Shown here: positions 14,645-23,901 of the stretch, piece after piece
Position numbering within the stretch: position 1 is the stretch's first letter
Layout: every line of letters starts with the position of its first letter
Origin: Gammaproteobacteria bacterium
GTDB lineage: Bacteria; Pseudomonadota; Gammaproteobacteria; Steroidobacterales; Rariloculaceae
Reading direction: 5' to 3'
NCBI GenBank assembly: GCA_017577365.1
Contig: PKRJ01000052.1
Span: forward strand, 1-27,647
Length of the DNA: 27,647 nucleotides
Position numbers and translations under genes: made by a program
The notes under the pieces: model-generated
What the model saw: the letters and a program-made list of their open reading frames with translations, nothing else
What the model was told of the DNA's origin: nothing
Databases searched by the model: none

Positions 14645-15820
14645 ATGAGGATGAGACGGGTGAAGGCGAATCGAATCGGCTCGGGGCGCAATACGGCGCC
14701 GGCGGGGGGCTCGCGTCCCGCGGCGGCCGCATTGCTCGCGGCTCACCTCGCCGTGACGAAAGGCCTCGCTCTTGCCGCCACGGTGGCTGCCGCCTTGGCG
14801 GTGCTCGCGACGGCGCGGCCGGCGTGGGCCGAGCTCGACGTGCCTTTCCCGACGGCGGCCGCGCGGCTCGTGGCCGCGCCGCGCGAAAGGATTTTCGACG
14901 GCACCGTCGAAGCGGTGAACCGCGCGACGGTGTCGGCACAAACCTCGGGCCGCGTCGCCGAGATTCTCTACGACGTGAACGACTTCGTGGAAGCGGGCGC
15001 GGTGATCATGCGCTTCACGTCCGTCGAGCAGCAGGCGGCCCTCAGGCAGGCGCGGGCCGCGCTCGAGGAGGCGGAAGCGCGTTTCGAGGAAGCCGAGCAG
15101 GAGTACCGGCGCGTCGAGAGCATGTATCGAAACGAGACGGTCGCACGAGCGCGCTTCGAGCAGGCGCAGGCGAATCGCGACGCGGCTGCGGCGAGGCTCG
15201 AGTCCGCTCGGTCGGCCGTCACGGCGGCGGAGGAGCAGCTCGCGTATACGGAGGTGCGTGCACCGTACGCCGGCATCGTCTCGGCGCGGCACGTCGAGGT
15301 CGGCGAAATGGTCTCGCCGGGACAGCCATTGATGAGCGGACTTTCGCTCGAGTCGCTGCGGGTCAACGTCGACGTGCCGCAAAGCATGTTCGAGCCGATT
15401 CGCAAGATCGGGCGCGCTTACGTTTACGCCGGAGACGATCGAATCGGCGCGGAGAGCCTGACGTTCTTCCCGGTCGCGGATCCCTCGACGAATACGTTTC
15501 GCGTGCGGGTGAACCTGCCCGAGAGCGCCGCGCAGCTCTTCCCCGGCATGCTGGTCAAGGTGGGCTTCGTCGTCGGCGAGACGCGCCGGCTGCTCGTGCC
15601 TCACGACGCGATCGTGCGACGCAGCGAGCTCACGGCCGTTTACGTCGTCGGCGAAGACCGGGTGATGCTGCGGCAGGTCAGGATCGGGCGGCGCTACGGC
15701 GAGGACGTCGAGGTGCTCGCGGGACTCGATCCCAGCGAGGAGGTCGCGCTCGACCCGGTCGCGGCCGGTATCTACGTCAAGGCACGGCAAGGCGACGCGG
15801 CGGAGCGACGAGCTCCGTAA
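14645..15820 (+). CDS. RND efflux periplasmic adaptor (membrane fusion protein)
   Basis: A periplasmic adaptor that joins the RND pump to the TolC channel. The order is signal sequence (LAATVAAALAVLATARPAWA), first barrel and lipoyl half (FDGTVEAVNRATVSAQTSG, VNDFVEAGAVIMRF), alpha-hairpin coiled coil (RQARAALEEAEARFEEAE to ARLESARSAVTAAEEQL), second lipoyl half (VRAPYAGIVSARHVEVGEMV), beta-barrel (LESLRVNVDVPQSM, FRVRVNLPESAAQLFPGM) and membrane-proximal domain. The start is uncertain. ATG 14552 overlaps the TolC stop as ATGA; ATG 14645 and 14651 follow a GGAG; GTG 14753 would give the cleanest 26-residue signal peptide but has no SD. All give the same mature protein. It is followed after 20 nt by the pump gene. 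Confidence 0.9.
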   Translation: MRMRRVKANRIGSGRNTAPAGGSRPAAAALLAAHLAVTKGLALAATVAAALAVLATARPAWAELDVPFPTAAARLVAAPRERIFDGTVEAVNRATVSAQTSGRVAEILYDVNDFVEAGAVIMRFTSVEQQAALRQARAALEEAEARFEEAEQEYRRVESMYRNETVARARFEQAQANRDAAAARLESARSAVTAAEEQLAYTEVRAPYAGIVSARHVEVGEMVSPGQPLMSGLSLESLRVNVDVPQSMFEPIRKIGRAYVYAGDDRIGAESLTFFPVADPSTNTFRVRVNLPESAAQLFPGMLVKVGFVVGETRRLLVPHDAIVRRSELTAVYVVGEDRVMLRQVRIGRRYGEDVEVLAGLDPSEEVALDPVAAGIYVKARQGDAAERRAP

Positions 15821-15840
15821 CGAACGAGGAGGCTCGAGAC

Positions 15841-18800
15841 GTGCGGCTCGGCATTTCAGGCAGCGTAGCGAAGCGCTTCCAGGACTCGAAGCTCACGCCG
15901 CTCTTCGCGATCGCGGGGCTGCTGCTCGGCCTTCTGGCCGTGCTGATCACGCCGCGCGAGGAAGAGCCGCAGATCGACGTGACGTTCGCGAACGTTTTCG
16001 TGCCGTTTCCCGGCGCGAGCGCCGTCGAGGTGGAGAATGTCGTCGCCGTGCCGCTCGAGCAGGTGCTCGCAGAGATCGAAGGCGTCGAGCACACCTATTC
16101 GGTCTCGCAGCCCGGAATGGCGGTGCTGACCGTGCAATTCGAGGTCGGCGAGCCGCGTAACGACGCGATCGTGCGCCTCTACAACGCCGTCTTCTCGAAC
16201 CTCGACTATCTGCCGCAGAACCTCGGCGTGCTGCAGCCGCTCGTGAAGCCGATGGGCATCGACGACGTGCCGATCGTCACGATCACTCTATGGACCGAGG
16301 ATCCCGAGCGCGGCGCACATGATCTCGCGCGTGTCGCCCATTCGATCGAGGCGGAGCTGAAGCGCGTGCCCGGTACTCGCGACGTTTATACGATCGGCGC
16401 GCCGGACCGCGTGGTGCACGTGCGTCTCGATCCGCAGCGCATGGCGAGTTACGGTTTGTCGCTCGATGCGCTGCGCGCGTCGCTGCTCGCGAGCAACGTC
16501 GTGACGCAGGCGGGGGCGATCGTCGCCGCGAACACCTACACGCCGGTCACGGCGGGCGCGTTCCTCGCGAATGCCGAGGACGTCGCGGAGCTCGTCGTCG
16601 GCGTCGTCGAAGGTCGTGCAGTCTACCTCGACGACGTGGCCGAGATCGTGTCGGGTGCCGACCAGCCGGAGCAGTACGTCTGGTTCGGCACCGGCGCCGG
16701 CGCGGCGGCGAAGGGGTTGCCCAAAGGGGTCGACGCGCCGGCCGTGACGATTGCGATCGCGAAGAAGCCTGGCGAGAACGCGTCGGATATCGCGGACGCC
16801 GTCATCGAACGGATCGAGGCGTTGCGGGGCACGTACGTGCCCGACGGCGTCGAGGCGACCGTCACGCGCAACTACGGCGAAACCGCGAACGACAAAGCAC
16901 GGACGCTGATCCTGAAGCTGGTGTTCGCCACCTCGTCGGTGATCGTTCTCGTGGCGGCCGCGCTCGGCTGGCGCGAAGCGGTGATCGTCGGCTCGGCCGT
17001 CGTCATCACGCTCGCGGTGACGCTGTTCGCATCGTGGGCGTGGGGCTTCACGATCAATCGCGTGTCGCTGTTCGCGCTGATCTTCTCGATCGGCATCCTG
17101 GTCGACGACGCCATCGTCGTCGTCGAGAACATCCATCGGCACATGGCGCTCGGCGGGCGATCGCTGCTCGAGGCGATCCCGGAGGCGGTGGACGAGGTCG
17201 GCGGGCCGACGATTCTCGCGACTTTCACCGTGATTGCGGCGCTGTTGCCGATGGCTTTCGTCACGGGGCTGATGGGGCCGTACATGAGCCCGATTCCGAT
17301 CAACGCGAGCACCGGGATGCTGCTGTCGCTCGTCGTCGCGCTCGTGTTCACGCCTTGGGCGAGCCTCAAGCTCCTCGCGCATTCGCATGCGCCGCAGCCG
17401 GCGGCCGCCGTCGGCGAGCGGTCCGCGTCGCGACTCGATCGGGCCGCACGCTTCTTGATCGGGCCGTTTCTCGGGACCGATCGCAAGTCTCGTCGTCACC
17501 GGCACGCGCTCTATGCCGGCGTGCTCGTCGCCATCGCCGGCGCCTTCGCGCTCGTCGGCCTGCAATGGGTCGTGCTGAAGATGCTGCCTTTCGACAACAA
17601 GTCGGAGTTTCAGGTCGTCGTCGACATGCCGGAAGGCACGACGGTCGAGCAGACCGCACGGGTGCTGGCCGAGCTTGCCGAATACTTGCGCACGCGTCCG
17701 GAGGTCACGGATTTTCAGGTTTATGCGGGCACGGCGTCGCCGATGAACTTCAACGGTCTGGTGCGCCAGTACTATCTGCGCCAAGGCCCGCACGTCGGCG
17801 ATATTCAGGTGAACCTCGTGCCGCGCACGGAACGCGACCTGAAGAGCCACGACATCGCGCTCGAGGTGCGGGGGCCCCTCGTCGAGATCGGCAAGCGCTT
17901 CGGTGCGTCGGTGAAGGTGGTCGAGGTGCCGCCGGGGCCGCCTGTGCAAGCGCCGATCGTCGCCGAGGTCTACGGGCCGGACTACGAGGGCCAGGCGCGG
18001 CTCGCCGAGGCCATTCACGCGCTGTTCGTCGAGACCGAAGGCATCGTCGATACGGACACGAGCGTCGAGGCGAGCGCGTCGAGGATCGTGCTCGAGGTCG
18101 ACCGGCAGAGAGCAGCGCTTCTCGGCGTGCCTCAGGCGAGCGTCGCCGCCGCGCTCGCCACGGCGCTGCGCGGCGAGGACGTCGTCTACCTGCACGACGG
18201 CCATAGCAGGAATCCGGTACCCGTGCGGCTCGAGCTATCGGTCGCCGACAAGGCCGATCTCGACAGCCTGCTGATGCTGCGCGTGGCCGGGCGCGACGGG
18301 ACGCTGGTACCGCTCGCGGAGCTGGTCCAGGTTCGCGACGCAGAATGGGAGCGGACGATCTACCACAAGGATCTCTTGCCCGTCGTCTACGTCACCGGCG
18401 ACATGGCGGGCCGAGTGGACAGTCCCCTCTACGGCATGTTCTCTGTCGTGACGAAATTGCGCGATCGCGGCATCGAGCAGCACTTCATCGGCCAGCCGTC
18501 GGATTCTTACGACTACAGCGTCAAATGGGACGGCGAGTGGCAGATCACCTACGAGACGTTTCGCGACATGGGTCTCGCGTATTCCGTCGGGCTCGTGCTG
18601 ATCTATCTCCTCGTCGTCGCGCAGTTCCGTTCGTATGCCGTGCCGCTGATCATCATGGCGCCGATCCCGCTCACGATCATCGGAGTGATGCCGGGGCACG
18701 CGATTCTCGGCGCGGAGTTCACGGCGACCTCGATGATCGGCATGATCGCGCTCGCCGGCATCATCGTGCGCAACTCGATTCTGCTCGTCGACTTCGTCCG

Positions 18801-19050
18801 GCGCGAGGTCGAGGGCGGTGCGGCGCTCGAGGAAGCCGTGGTCCGCTCCGCCGCGGTGCGCGCGAAACCAATCGCGCTGACGGCGCTCGCGGCCATGCTC
18901 GGCGCGTTCTTCATCCTCGATGATCCGATCTTCAGCGGCCTCGCGGTGTCGCTGATCTTCGGTATCTTCGTCTCGACGCTGCTGACGCTCGTCGTGATTC
19001 CGGTGCTGTACTACGCGTTCGAGCGGCGGCGCGCGGCCGCCGCCGCGTGA
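15841..19050 (+). CDS. RND efflux pump permease, HAE1-like
   Basis: A 1,069-residue RND transporter, the usual size. It opens with a cytoplasmic helix and TM1 (TPLFAIAGLLLGLLAVLI), then a large periplasmic loop starting PREEEPQIDVTFANVFVPFP. The proton-relay pair in TM4 is Asp422-Asp423 (GILVDDAIVVVENIHRH), and the C-terminal half repeats the fold with GIIVRNSILLVDFVRREV and AMLGAFFILDDPIFSGLA. The N-terminal half matches the acriflavin/HAE1 branch and not the metal-ion CzcA branch, although substrate cannot be read from sequence. The GTG start has GAGGAGG about 9 nt upstream. It is the last gene of the operon and ends 20 nt from the convergent cytochrome/dehydrogenase gene. Being placed behind SQR, a sulfur compound (organic persulfide, polysulfide) is a possible substrate; this is inference. 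Confidence 0.95.
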   Translation: MRLGISGSVAKRFQDSKLTPLFAIAGLLLGLLAVLITPREEEPQIDVTFANVFVPFPGASAVEVENVVAVPLEQVLAEIEGVEHTYSVSQPGMAVLTVQFEVGEPRNDAIVRLYNAVFSNLDYLPQNLGVLQPLVKPMGIDDVPIVTITLWTEDPERGAHDLARVAHSIEAELKRVPGTRDVYTIGAPDRVVHVRLDPQRMASYGLSLDALRASLLASNVVTQAGAIVAANTYTPVTAGAFLANAEDVAELVVGVVEGRAVYLDDVAEIVSGADQPEQYVWFGTGAGAAAKGLPKGVDAPAVTIAIAKKPGENASDIADAVIERIEALRGTYVPDGVEATVTRNYGETANDKARTLILKLVFATSSVIVLVAAALGWREAVIVGSAVVITLAVTLFASWAWGFTINRVSLFALIFSIGILVDDAIVVVENIHRHMALGGRSLLEAIPEAVDEVGGPTILATFTVIAALLPMAFVTGLMGPYMSPIPINASTGMLLSLVVALVFTPWASLKLLAHSHAPQPAAAVGERSASRLDRAARFLIGPFLGTDRKSRRHRHALYAGVLVAIAGAFALVGLQWVVLKMLPFDNKSEFQVVVDMPEGTTVEQTARVLAELAEYLRTRPEVTDFQVYAGTASPMNFNGLVRQYYLRQGPHVGDIQVNLVPRTERDLKSHDIALEVRGPLVEIGKRFGASVKVVEVPPGPPVQAPIVAEVYGPDYEGQARLAEAIHALFVETEGIVDTDTSVEASASRIVLEVDRQRAALLGVPQASVAAALATALRGEDVVYLHDGHSRNPVPVRLELSVADKADLDSLLMLRVAGRDGTLVPLAELVQVRDAEWERTIYHKDLLPVVYVTGDMAGRVDSPLYGMFSVVTKLRDRGIEQHFIGQPSDSYDYSVKWDGEWQITYETFRDMGLAYSVGLVLIYLLVVAQFRSYAVPLIIMAPIPLTIIGVMPGHAILGAEFTATSMIGMIALAGIIVRNSILLVDFVRREVEGGAALEEAVVRSAAVRAKPIALTALAAMLGAFFILDDPIFSGLAVSLIFGIFVSTLLTLVVIPVLYYAFERRRAAAAA

Positions 19051-19070
19051 AGTCAGTCGCCTCGGCGGAT

Positions 19071-21338
19071 CTAGAGACAGCGGTCGAGCGACTCGATCCA
19101 CGCGCGGACGAGCGCGGCACCTTCCGTATCGACGCGCGTCGACCCGAGCGGCGGCATCGCGAGGGCGTCGCGCCGCTCGAGCCGCGCGAGCAGCACGGAG
19201 CGATCGGCGTCGCCGGGCGCGATGATGCGTGCGTTCGCGATGCCGAGATCGCCGCGCAGCGGCGGCGCGTCGCACGCGCCCGTCTGCTCGAGCAGCGTGC
19301 CGTAACGAAGATCGAGGCCCTCGATCTCGCTGCCGCGATGACAGTGCGCGCAATTGGCGTGAAGATACGCGCGGGCGCGGGCGCCGAGCGGCGCGCCGGC
19401 ATCGTCAGGCGACGCGAGCGCCGGTAGGACGTCGACGTCGCCGATCGGCGAAACGAAGAGGCCGATCGCGTCGAGCGTCTCGAGCTGATGAGCGGTGCGG
19501 TCGGTGCTCGGGTACGTGAGCGGTCGATTCAGCTGCGCCGTCTCGGCGCCGAGCACCGTCCCGGCCTCGTTGCGATGACACGCGAGACATTCGCCGCTCG
19601 TCGGAAATACCCACTCCGCGTCGCCGATCTCGATGCGCTTACCGCCCGAAACCAGCCGAGCGTCCGATCCGTCCGCGTTCCATTCGTAGCTATACCCGCG
19701 CCATTCGCCTTCCGGATGGTGCATCAGCAAGCGCGTTTCGACGAGCATGCCGTCGAGCCGCAGATGCTCGATGAGCACGGATCCCGACGGAAAAATCCAG
19801 CGATCGTTCTCGTCGACCGCGATCGCGGTGCCGTCGGGAAGGGCGAACCCGCGCTCGCGCGCGGCGCCATCGAACCATGCGCTCGCGGAGACGGCGTACG
19901 GGATCACGCCGCTTGCGAAGCGCGACGGCTCCTCGGGATCGACGCAGCCGGTCGCCGACAAGAGCGCGGAAACGGGTGACGCGTTCGCGTCGGGCTGCTC
20001 GGCCGCGGGAACGATGCGGTGGAGCGTGCCACCGTAATCGACGATATAGAGCTCGCCGTTCCGATCCTCGGCGAACGACACGATGCTGAGCCCCGTCGAC
20101 GCGAGCTCGTCCGCATCGAGCCCGCCCGCGCCGTCGTCGACGAGCCGCCAGATCCGACCGCTGACGAAATCGCCGAAGACGTATTGGCCGAGGAGCGTCG
20201 GAATCGCCGTGCCGCGATAGACATAGCCGCCGGTCACGGACTGCCCTTCGGTTCGGGGGTAGTCGTGCACCGGCTCGTCGAAACTCGGCAGGGAGGCACA
20301 CGCGGGGCCCGGCTGCGAATAGGCGATTCGGCCTTCCCGGCAGTTCCAGCCGTAGTTGCCGCCGTGCTCGACGACATCGATTTCTTCGCGCGCGCTTTGA
20401 CCGACGTCGGCGAGCCATAGCGCGCCGCTCTGACGATCGAACGAGAAGCGCCACGGATTGCGCAGTCCCCAAGCGAAGATCTCGGGGCAGTCCGTGCTCG
20501 ACGTGTGATCCGCGGGGCAGAGCGGATTTCCGGCGAAGGGATTGTCGGCAGGAATCGCATAAGGAGCTCCGCCGCCGACGTCGATACGGAGCAGGGCGCC
20601 GAGGAGGGTCTCCGTATTCTGCGCGTGCCCGAGAGGATCGCCCCCGCTGCCGCCGTCGCCCAACCCGATGTACAGGTGACCGTCCGGGCCGAACGCGATA
20701 TGACCGCCGTTGTGGTTCGTGAACGGTTGATTCGCGGCTATCACGTCCTCGCGGCTGCCGGGATCGAGCGTGATGCCGCCGTCGTTGCTCGTGAAGCGCG
20801 CGACGACCGAGACCATCGTTGGGCCTTCGGTGAACGACAGGTAGACCTCGGGGCGGGTCGGATATTCGGGATCGAACGCCATGCCGAGAAGGCCGCCTTC
20901 GCCTCTTGTGTCCACGTCGAGGTCGATGAAATCCGGGTCGAACGAATCGGCCGCGGGATCGTTCGCGAAGACGCGTATGCGTCCTTCCTTTTCGAGCACG
21001 AACCAGCGCGAGCCGTCGACGGGATCGTGCAGCATAGCGACCGGCCGATCGAACGGCAGCTCGGGGAATACGCGTTCGACGGCGACGGCCGCGCCGCTCG
21101 GCGCGGTCAACGGCGGCGCCTTGCACGTCGAGTTGCCCGGGCGCGAGTCGAGGCCCGAAGCGGGGTGCGGGTCGGTGCCGGGACCAGAGCTTCCCGGGGG
21201 CGGACCGTTGCTGCCGGCCGATGACGACGATCCGCCGCCGCAGGCCGCGGCGAGCGCAACGGCGGAGATCGAAAGCAGCGTTCGCAGCGGGCCGGGCACC
21301 GTGCGCCCGTATCGATAGCCGATCCCCATCGCGGTCAC
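19071..21338 (-). CDS. lipoprotein fusing PQQ-type glucose/sorbosone dehydrogenase propeller to dihaem cytochrome module
   Basis: A 755-residue exported protein. The signal peptide ends in ALAAAC33, a probable lipobox, followed by a Ser/Gly/Pro linker. Residues about 75-450 form a GSDH-type six-blade propeller: GGLLGMAFDPEYPTRPEVYL, the catalytic-histidine region NHNGGHIAFGPDGHLYIGLG, WGLRNPWRFSFD, GGNYGWNCREG and VTGGYVYRG. The C-terminal 300 residues resemble the SO2930/HNE_0200 family of diheme proteins, with haem c motifs CLACH (584-588) and CAHCH (663-667) and a Met-rich end AMPPLGSTRVD. Electrons from substrate oxidation could pass directly to the haems. The GTG start at 21338 overlaps the upstream gene's stop (GTGA); ATG 21329 is the alternative. 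The substrate is unknown. Confidence 0.87.
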   Translation of the reverse strand: MTAMGIGYRYGRTVPGPLRTLLSISAVALAAACGGGSSSSAGSNGPPPGSSGPGTDPHPASGLDSRPGNSTCKAPPLTAPSGAAVAVERVFPELPFDRPVAMLHDPVDGSRWFVLEKEGRIRVFANDPAADSFDPDFIDLDVDTRGEGGLLGMAFDPEYPTRPEVYLSFTEGPTMVSVVARFTSNDGGITLDPGSREDVIAANQPFTNHNGGHIAFGPDGHLYIGLGDGGSGGDPLGHAQNTETLLGALLRIDVGGGAPYAIPADNPFAGNPLCPADHTSSTDCPEIFAWGLRNPWRFSFDRQSGALWLADVGQSAREEIDVVEHGGNYGWNCREGRIAYSQPGPACASLPSFDEPVHDYPRTEGQSVTGGYVYRGTAIPTLLGQYVFGDFVSGRIWRLVDDGAGGLDADELASTGLSIVSFAEDRNGELYIVDYGGTLHRIVPAAEQPDANASPVSALLSATGCVDPEEPSRFASGVIPYAVSASAWFDGAARERGFALPDGTAIAVDENDRWIFPSGSVLIEHLRLDGMLVETRLLMHHPEGEWRGYSYEWNADGSDARLVSGGKRIEIGDAEWVFPTSGECLACHRNEAGTVLGAETAQLNRPLTYPSTDRTAHQLETLDAIGLFVSPIGDVDVLPALASPDDAGAPLGARARAYLHANCAHCHRGSEIEGLDLRYGTLLEQTGACDAPPLRGDLGIANARIIAPGDADRSVLLARLERRDALAMPPLGSTRVDTEGAALVRAWIESLDRCL

Positions 21339-23644
21339 TCGAGCGGCATGGCCGCCTTGACGATATCGCTAGTCTCGAGCAAACGCGACAGGTACGAAGC
21401 TCCGAAAAGCGCGTCGTGCTGCAATAGGCGGTAATCGTCGATCCAGCGGGCATGCTCTTCCGGGATCGACGCGGGGCGCAGCGGGGTCCCTCCGATGCCG
21501 ATCACGTCGCGCGTCAGGACGGGAACGCGTTCGCCGAAGCGTCCGACGAAGCGCAGGAACCCGTCCGGCTCGACGCCCGCGAGATCGAGCAGGTAAGGCG
21601 CGAGCGCGTTCAGGCCGAGCTCGAGCTCTCGTCGATCTCGCGCGAAGTTCGACCAGACGACGAGCGGTACCCGCCGCTCGACGAGGTTTCGTTCGTCTTC
21701 CGACAAGTTCTCGAGACGTGCACGGAATGCGCCGAGCGCCTCCGTCGAGAGCGGCGGCAGATGATCGCCGACGATCGCGAGCACCACCCTGCGGTCGATC
21801 GCCGAAAGTCCCGCCGCGAGACGCTCGACCGCGGCGTCCGCGACGCGGAGCGCGTTCACGTAGTACTTGAGCTCCCGCCGCGCCGGATGGCTCGCGTCGA
21901 CGAGATCGAGATCGGACTCCGAGTAAAGATCGAGCTCGTACGGATGATGCGTCGAGCTCGGGAAAGCGAAGACGAATGCCGGCCCTTCGTGGTGGATCGC
22001 GGCGAGCACGGCATCGACGACCGCTTCATCGGTCGGTGCGCGACCGTTGAGCGCCCGCGGCGCCGTCGGATCCTCGTTGAGCCACACGACCCGTTCGAAG
22101 CACAGGTGCTCGTACGCCTTCGTACGATCGAAATAGGTGATCGGGTCGGCCTGCACGGCCACCGTCCGGTATCCGCGTGCCGCGAGCAGGCACGGCAGGC
22201 TCGGGATACGGCGTTTCAGGTACTGCTTGTAGGCGACGCTTCTTTCGGGGAGGAACGACGTCGACATCCCGGTGAGCACCTCGAACTCCGAGTTCGCCGA
22301 TCCGCCGAATCTTTCCGGCACGATCGCGCGGCCGCTCGTATGCGCGTCGGCGAGCCGGCGGAGGGCGGGGAGGGGATCGTCGGTGAGTGCCACGCCGAGG
22401 TCGAGCGGGTCCATCAGCGACTCGATCATGTAGATCACGATCGTCGCCGACTCCTCGAGCCCGGCCGCGTCCTCGGGTTCGAAGACCGCAACGCGCGAAG
22501 TCGCTGCGAATCCGCTCGATTTCGTGATGCCGGCTCCGAGCCGACGCGCGACGATGCGTTCGATCGCGTCCTCCGAATAGTCTGCCGGCGCATCGACGAC
22601 GATGCGGGGGATGCCGCCGACGAACTCGAGCAGCACGCCGTTGCGGCGCGCCGCATAGACCGAATCCCATGCGATCGGCTCGATACCCGCGTGGGCCAGC
22701 GCGTCGCGGAGCCCCGGGCTCTGGCTGAAGATCCCGCCGGCGAGCACGAGCAGCGCCGAGCCCGCAAGCAGCGTGCGCTGCGGCCAGGCGAGCCGCGCCG
22801 GCGCCCGCCGCCACGTGAACGCGATCGCGGCGACGACGAGCAGCGCGGCGGCGATCAGAGCCGCGCTCAAGGGCGCGCCGAACGTGCTCGTGAACTGCGG
22901 CATGAACTCGGGGATGGAGAGCAGGTCGAGCGGCTGCACGGCCGCGTGCATGTACTTCATCTTCGCGACGTTCGTCGCGCCGAGCACGAAGAAAAGCGCG
23001 GTGCCGAGAAGTATCGCCGGAATCAATCTCGCCGTGACGGCGAACGTGGCGACGTAGAGGCTCGCGAGCAGCAGCGTGTTCGCGACGAACGCCGCGCGCG
23101 AAAGCTGATACTTCGTTTCCCAAAGACCGTTGACGTGAAGGAGCGCGTCGACGCCGCCGACCGCATAGGCGGCGACGATCGTCGCCACGAGCGTCGCCAA
23201 AAAGACGGAGGCGCTCGGTCGCGTCCGCGCGCGATTCCATGCGGCCCGCAGCTCGTCGCGGAACAGCGTGCCGAGCACGAGCATCGCGACGGCCAGCAGG
23301 TACAGAGGCTCGAGATAGCGCAGCCTGACGAGCGGAGGAACGGCGGCCGCGACGAGCGGCGCCTGGCCCGCGACGAGCAGCAGCATGCCGTAGCCCGCCT
23401 TGCGCAACGCGCGTCGTCGCTCCGCGGACGAAGCATTCCCGAGAACGACGACGCCGAGGCCGGCATATAGGGCGAGCCACGCGCCGAGAACGGCGAGGCT
23501 CCCGGTCAGCGGCCAACGCGAGACGAGCATCGAGCCGGGGAGCGGACCCGCGTGCGCGGCCCATAGGGCGGCTCCGCCGGAAGCGAGGAGCAGGGCGACG
23601 ATCTCGGGCGAACGGAGCGTCGTGCGAAGAAGCGTGCCGAACAT
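21335..23644 (-). CDS. LTA-synthase-like sulfatase-fold membrane transferase
   Basis: A 769-residue membrane protein. The N-terminal ~330 residues carry about eight or nine hydrophobic helices, more than the five of staphylococcal LtaS. The C-terminal half is an alkaline-phosphatase/sulfatase domain facing the periplasm. Metal and nucleophile residues are visible: Glu in IYMIESLMDP, Ser in GGSANSEFEVLTGM (LtaS has Thr at this point), and Asp-His in AIVGDHLPPLS. The phrase GGSANSEFEVLTGMSTSFLP is typical of the LTA synthase branch. In Gram-negatives such proteins transfer phosphoglycerol or phosphoethanolamine to glycans, for example OpgB on periplasmic glucans. The ATG has no strong SD. It is translationally coupled to the downstream lipoprotein gene. 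Substrate is not known. Confidence 0.87.
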   Translation of the reverse strand: MFGTLLRTTLRSPEIVALLLASGGAALWAAHAGPLPGSMLVSRWPLTGSLAVLGAWLALYAGLGVVVLGNASSAERRRALRKAGYGMLLLVAGQAPLVAAAVPPLVRLRYLEPLYLLAVAMLVLGTLFRDELRAAWNRARTRPSASVFLATLVATIVAAYAVGGVDALLHVNGLWETKYQLSRAAFVANTLLLASLYVATFAVTARLIPAILLGTALFFVLGATNVAKMKYMHAAVQPLDLLSIPEFMPQFTSTFGAPLSAALIAAALLVVAAIAFTWRRAPARLAWPQRTLLAGSALLVLAGGIFSQSPGLRDALAHAGIEPIAWDSVYAARRNGVLLEFVGGIPRIVVDAPADYSEDAIERIVARRLGAGITKSSGFAATSRVAVFEPEDAAGLEESATIVIYMIESLMDPLDLGVALTDDPLPALRRLADAHTSGRAIVPERFGGSANSEFEVLTGMSTSFLPERSVAYKQYLKRRIPSLPCLLAARGYRTVAVQADPITYFDRTKAYEHLCFERVVWLNEDPTAPRALNGRAPTDEAVVDAVLAAIHHEGPAFVFAFPSSTHHPYELDLYSESDLDLVDASHPARRELKYYVNALRVADAAVERLAAGLSAIDRRVVLAIVGDHLPPLSTEALGAFRARLENLSEDERNLVERRVPLVVWSNFARDRRELELGLNALAPYLLDLAGVEPDGFLRFVGRFGERVPVLTRDVIGIGGTPLRPASIPEEHARWIDDYRLLQHDALFGASYLSRLLETSDIVKAAMPLE

Positions 23645-23901
23645 TGCCGTATCGCGTGCCGTCGTTCCGTGTGCGGCAAGGTTGCAGCGAATGCGTTGGC
23701 GCTTGCCGCCTGCGTGCCCGTCGTGGAGAACGTCGCGAGAAAGGTAAGACGAAGCATACGAGAGATTCTGCGCGATAAAGATAGGGGCCGACGCGCATTG
23801 CGAAAGCGCGGCGGCCGCGCGGCCAGGCGTAGGGAGGGTGCGCGACGAGAAGCGCTCCCGCGAGCGTCGCAGGGGCGAGGGACACGACGTGGACGAGACG
23901 C

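Noticed and set aside
14824..15840. Upstream extension of the RND frame to give about 1,400 residues
   Set aside because: The extension overlaps the adaptor gene out of frame and is Arg-rich nonsense; the GTG at 15841 has a strong GAGGAGG and starts right before TM1.
15841..19050. Heavy-metal (CzcA-type) RND pump
   Set aside because: The N-terminal PREEEPQI segment and TM4 LVDDAIVVVENI fit the HAE1 branch; no metal-site residues or metal genes were seen nearby.
21452..23470. Long plus-strand open frame (672 codons) opposite the sulfatase-like gene
   Set aside because: It is antisense to a well-supported membrane protein, is made of Arg/Asp/Glu/Ala-rich low-complexity sequence, and shows no domain. 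High GC content makes such frames common.
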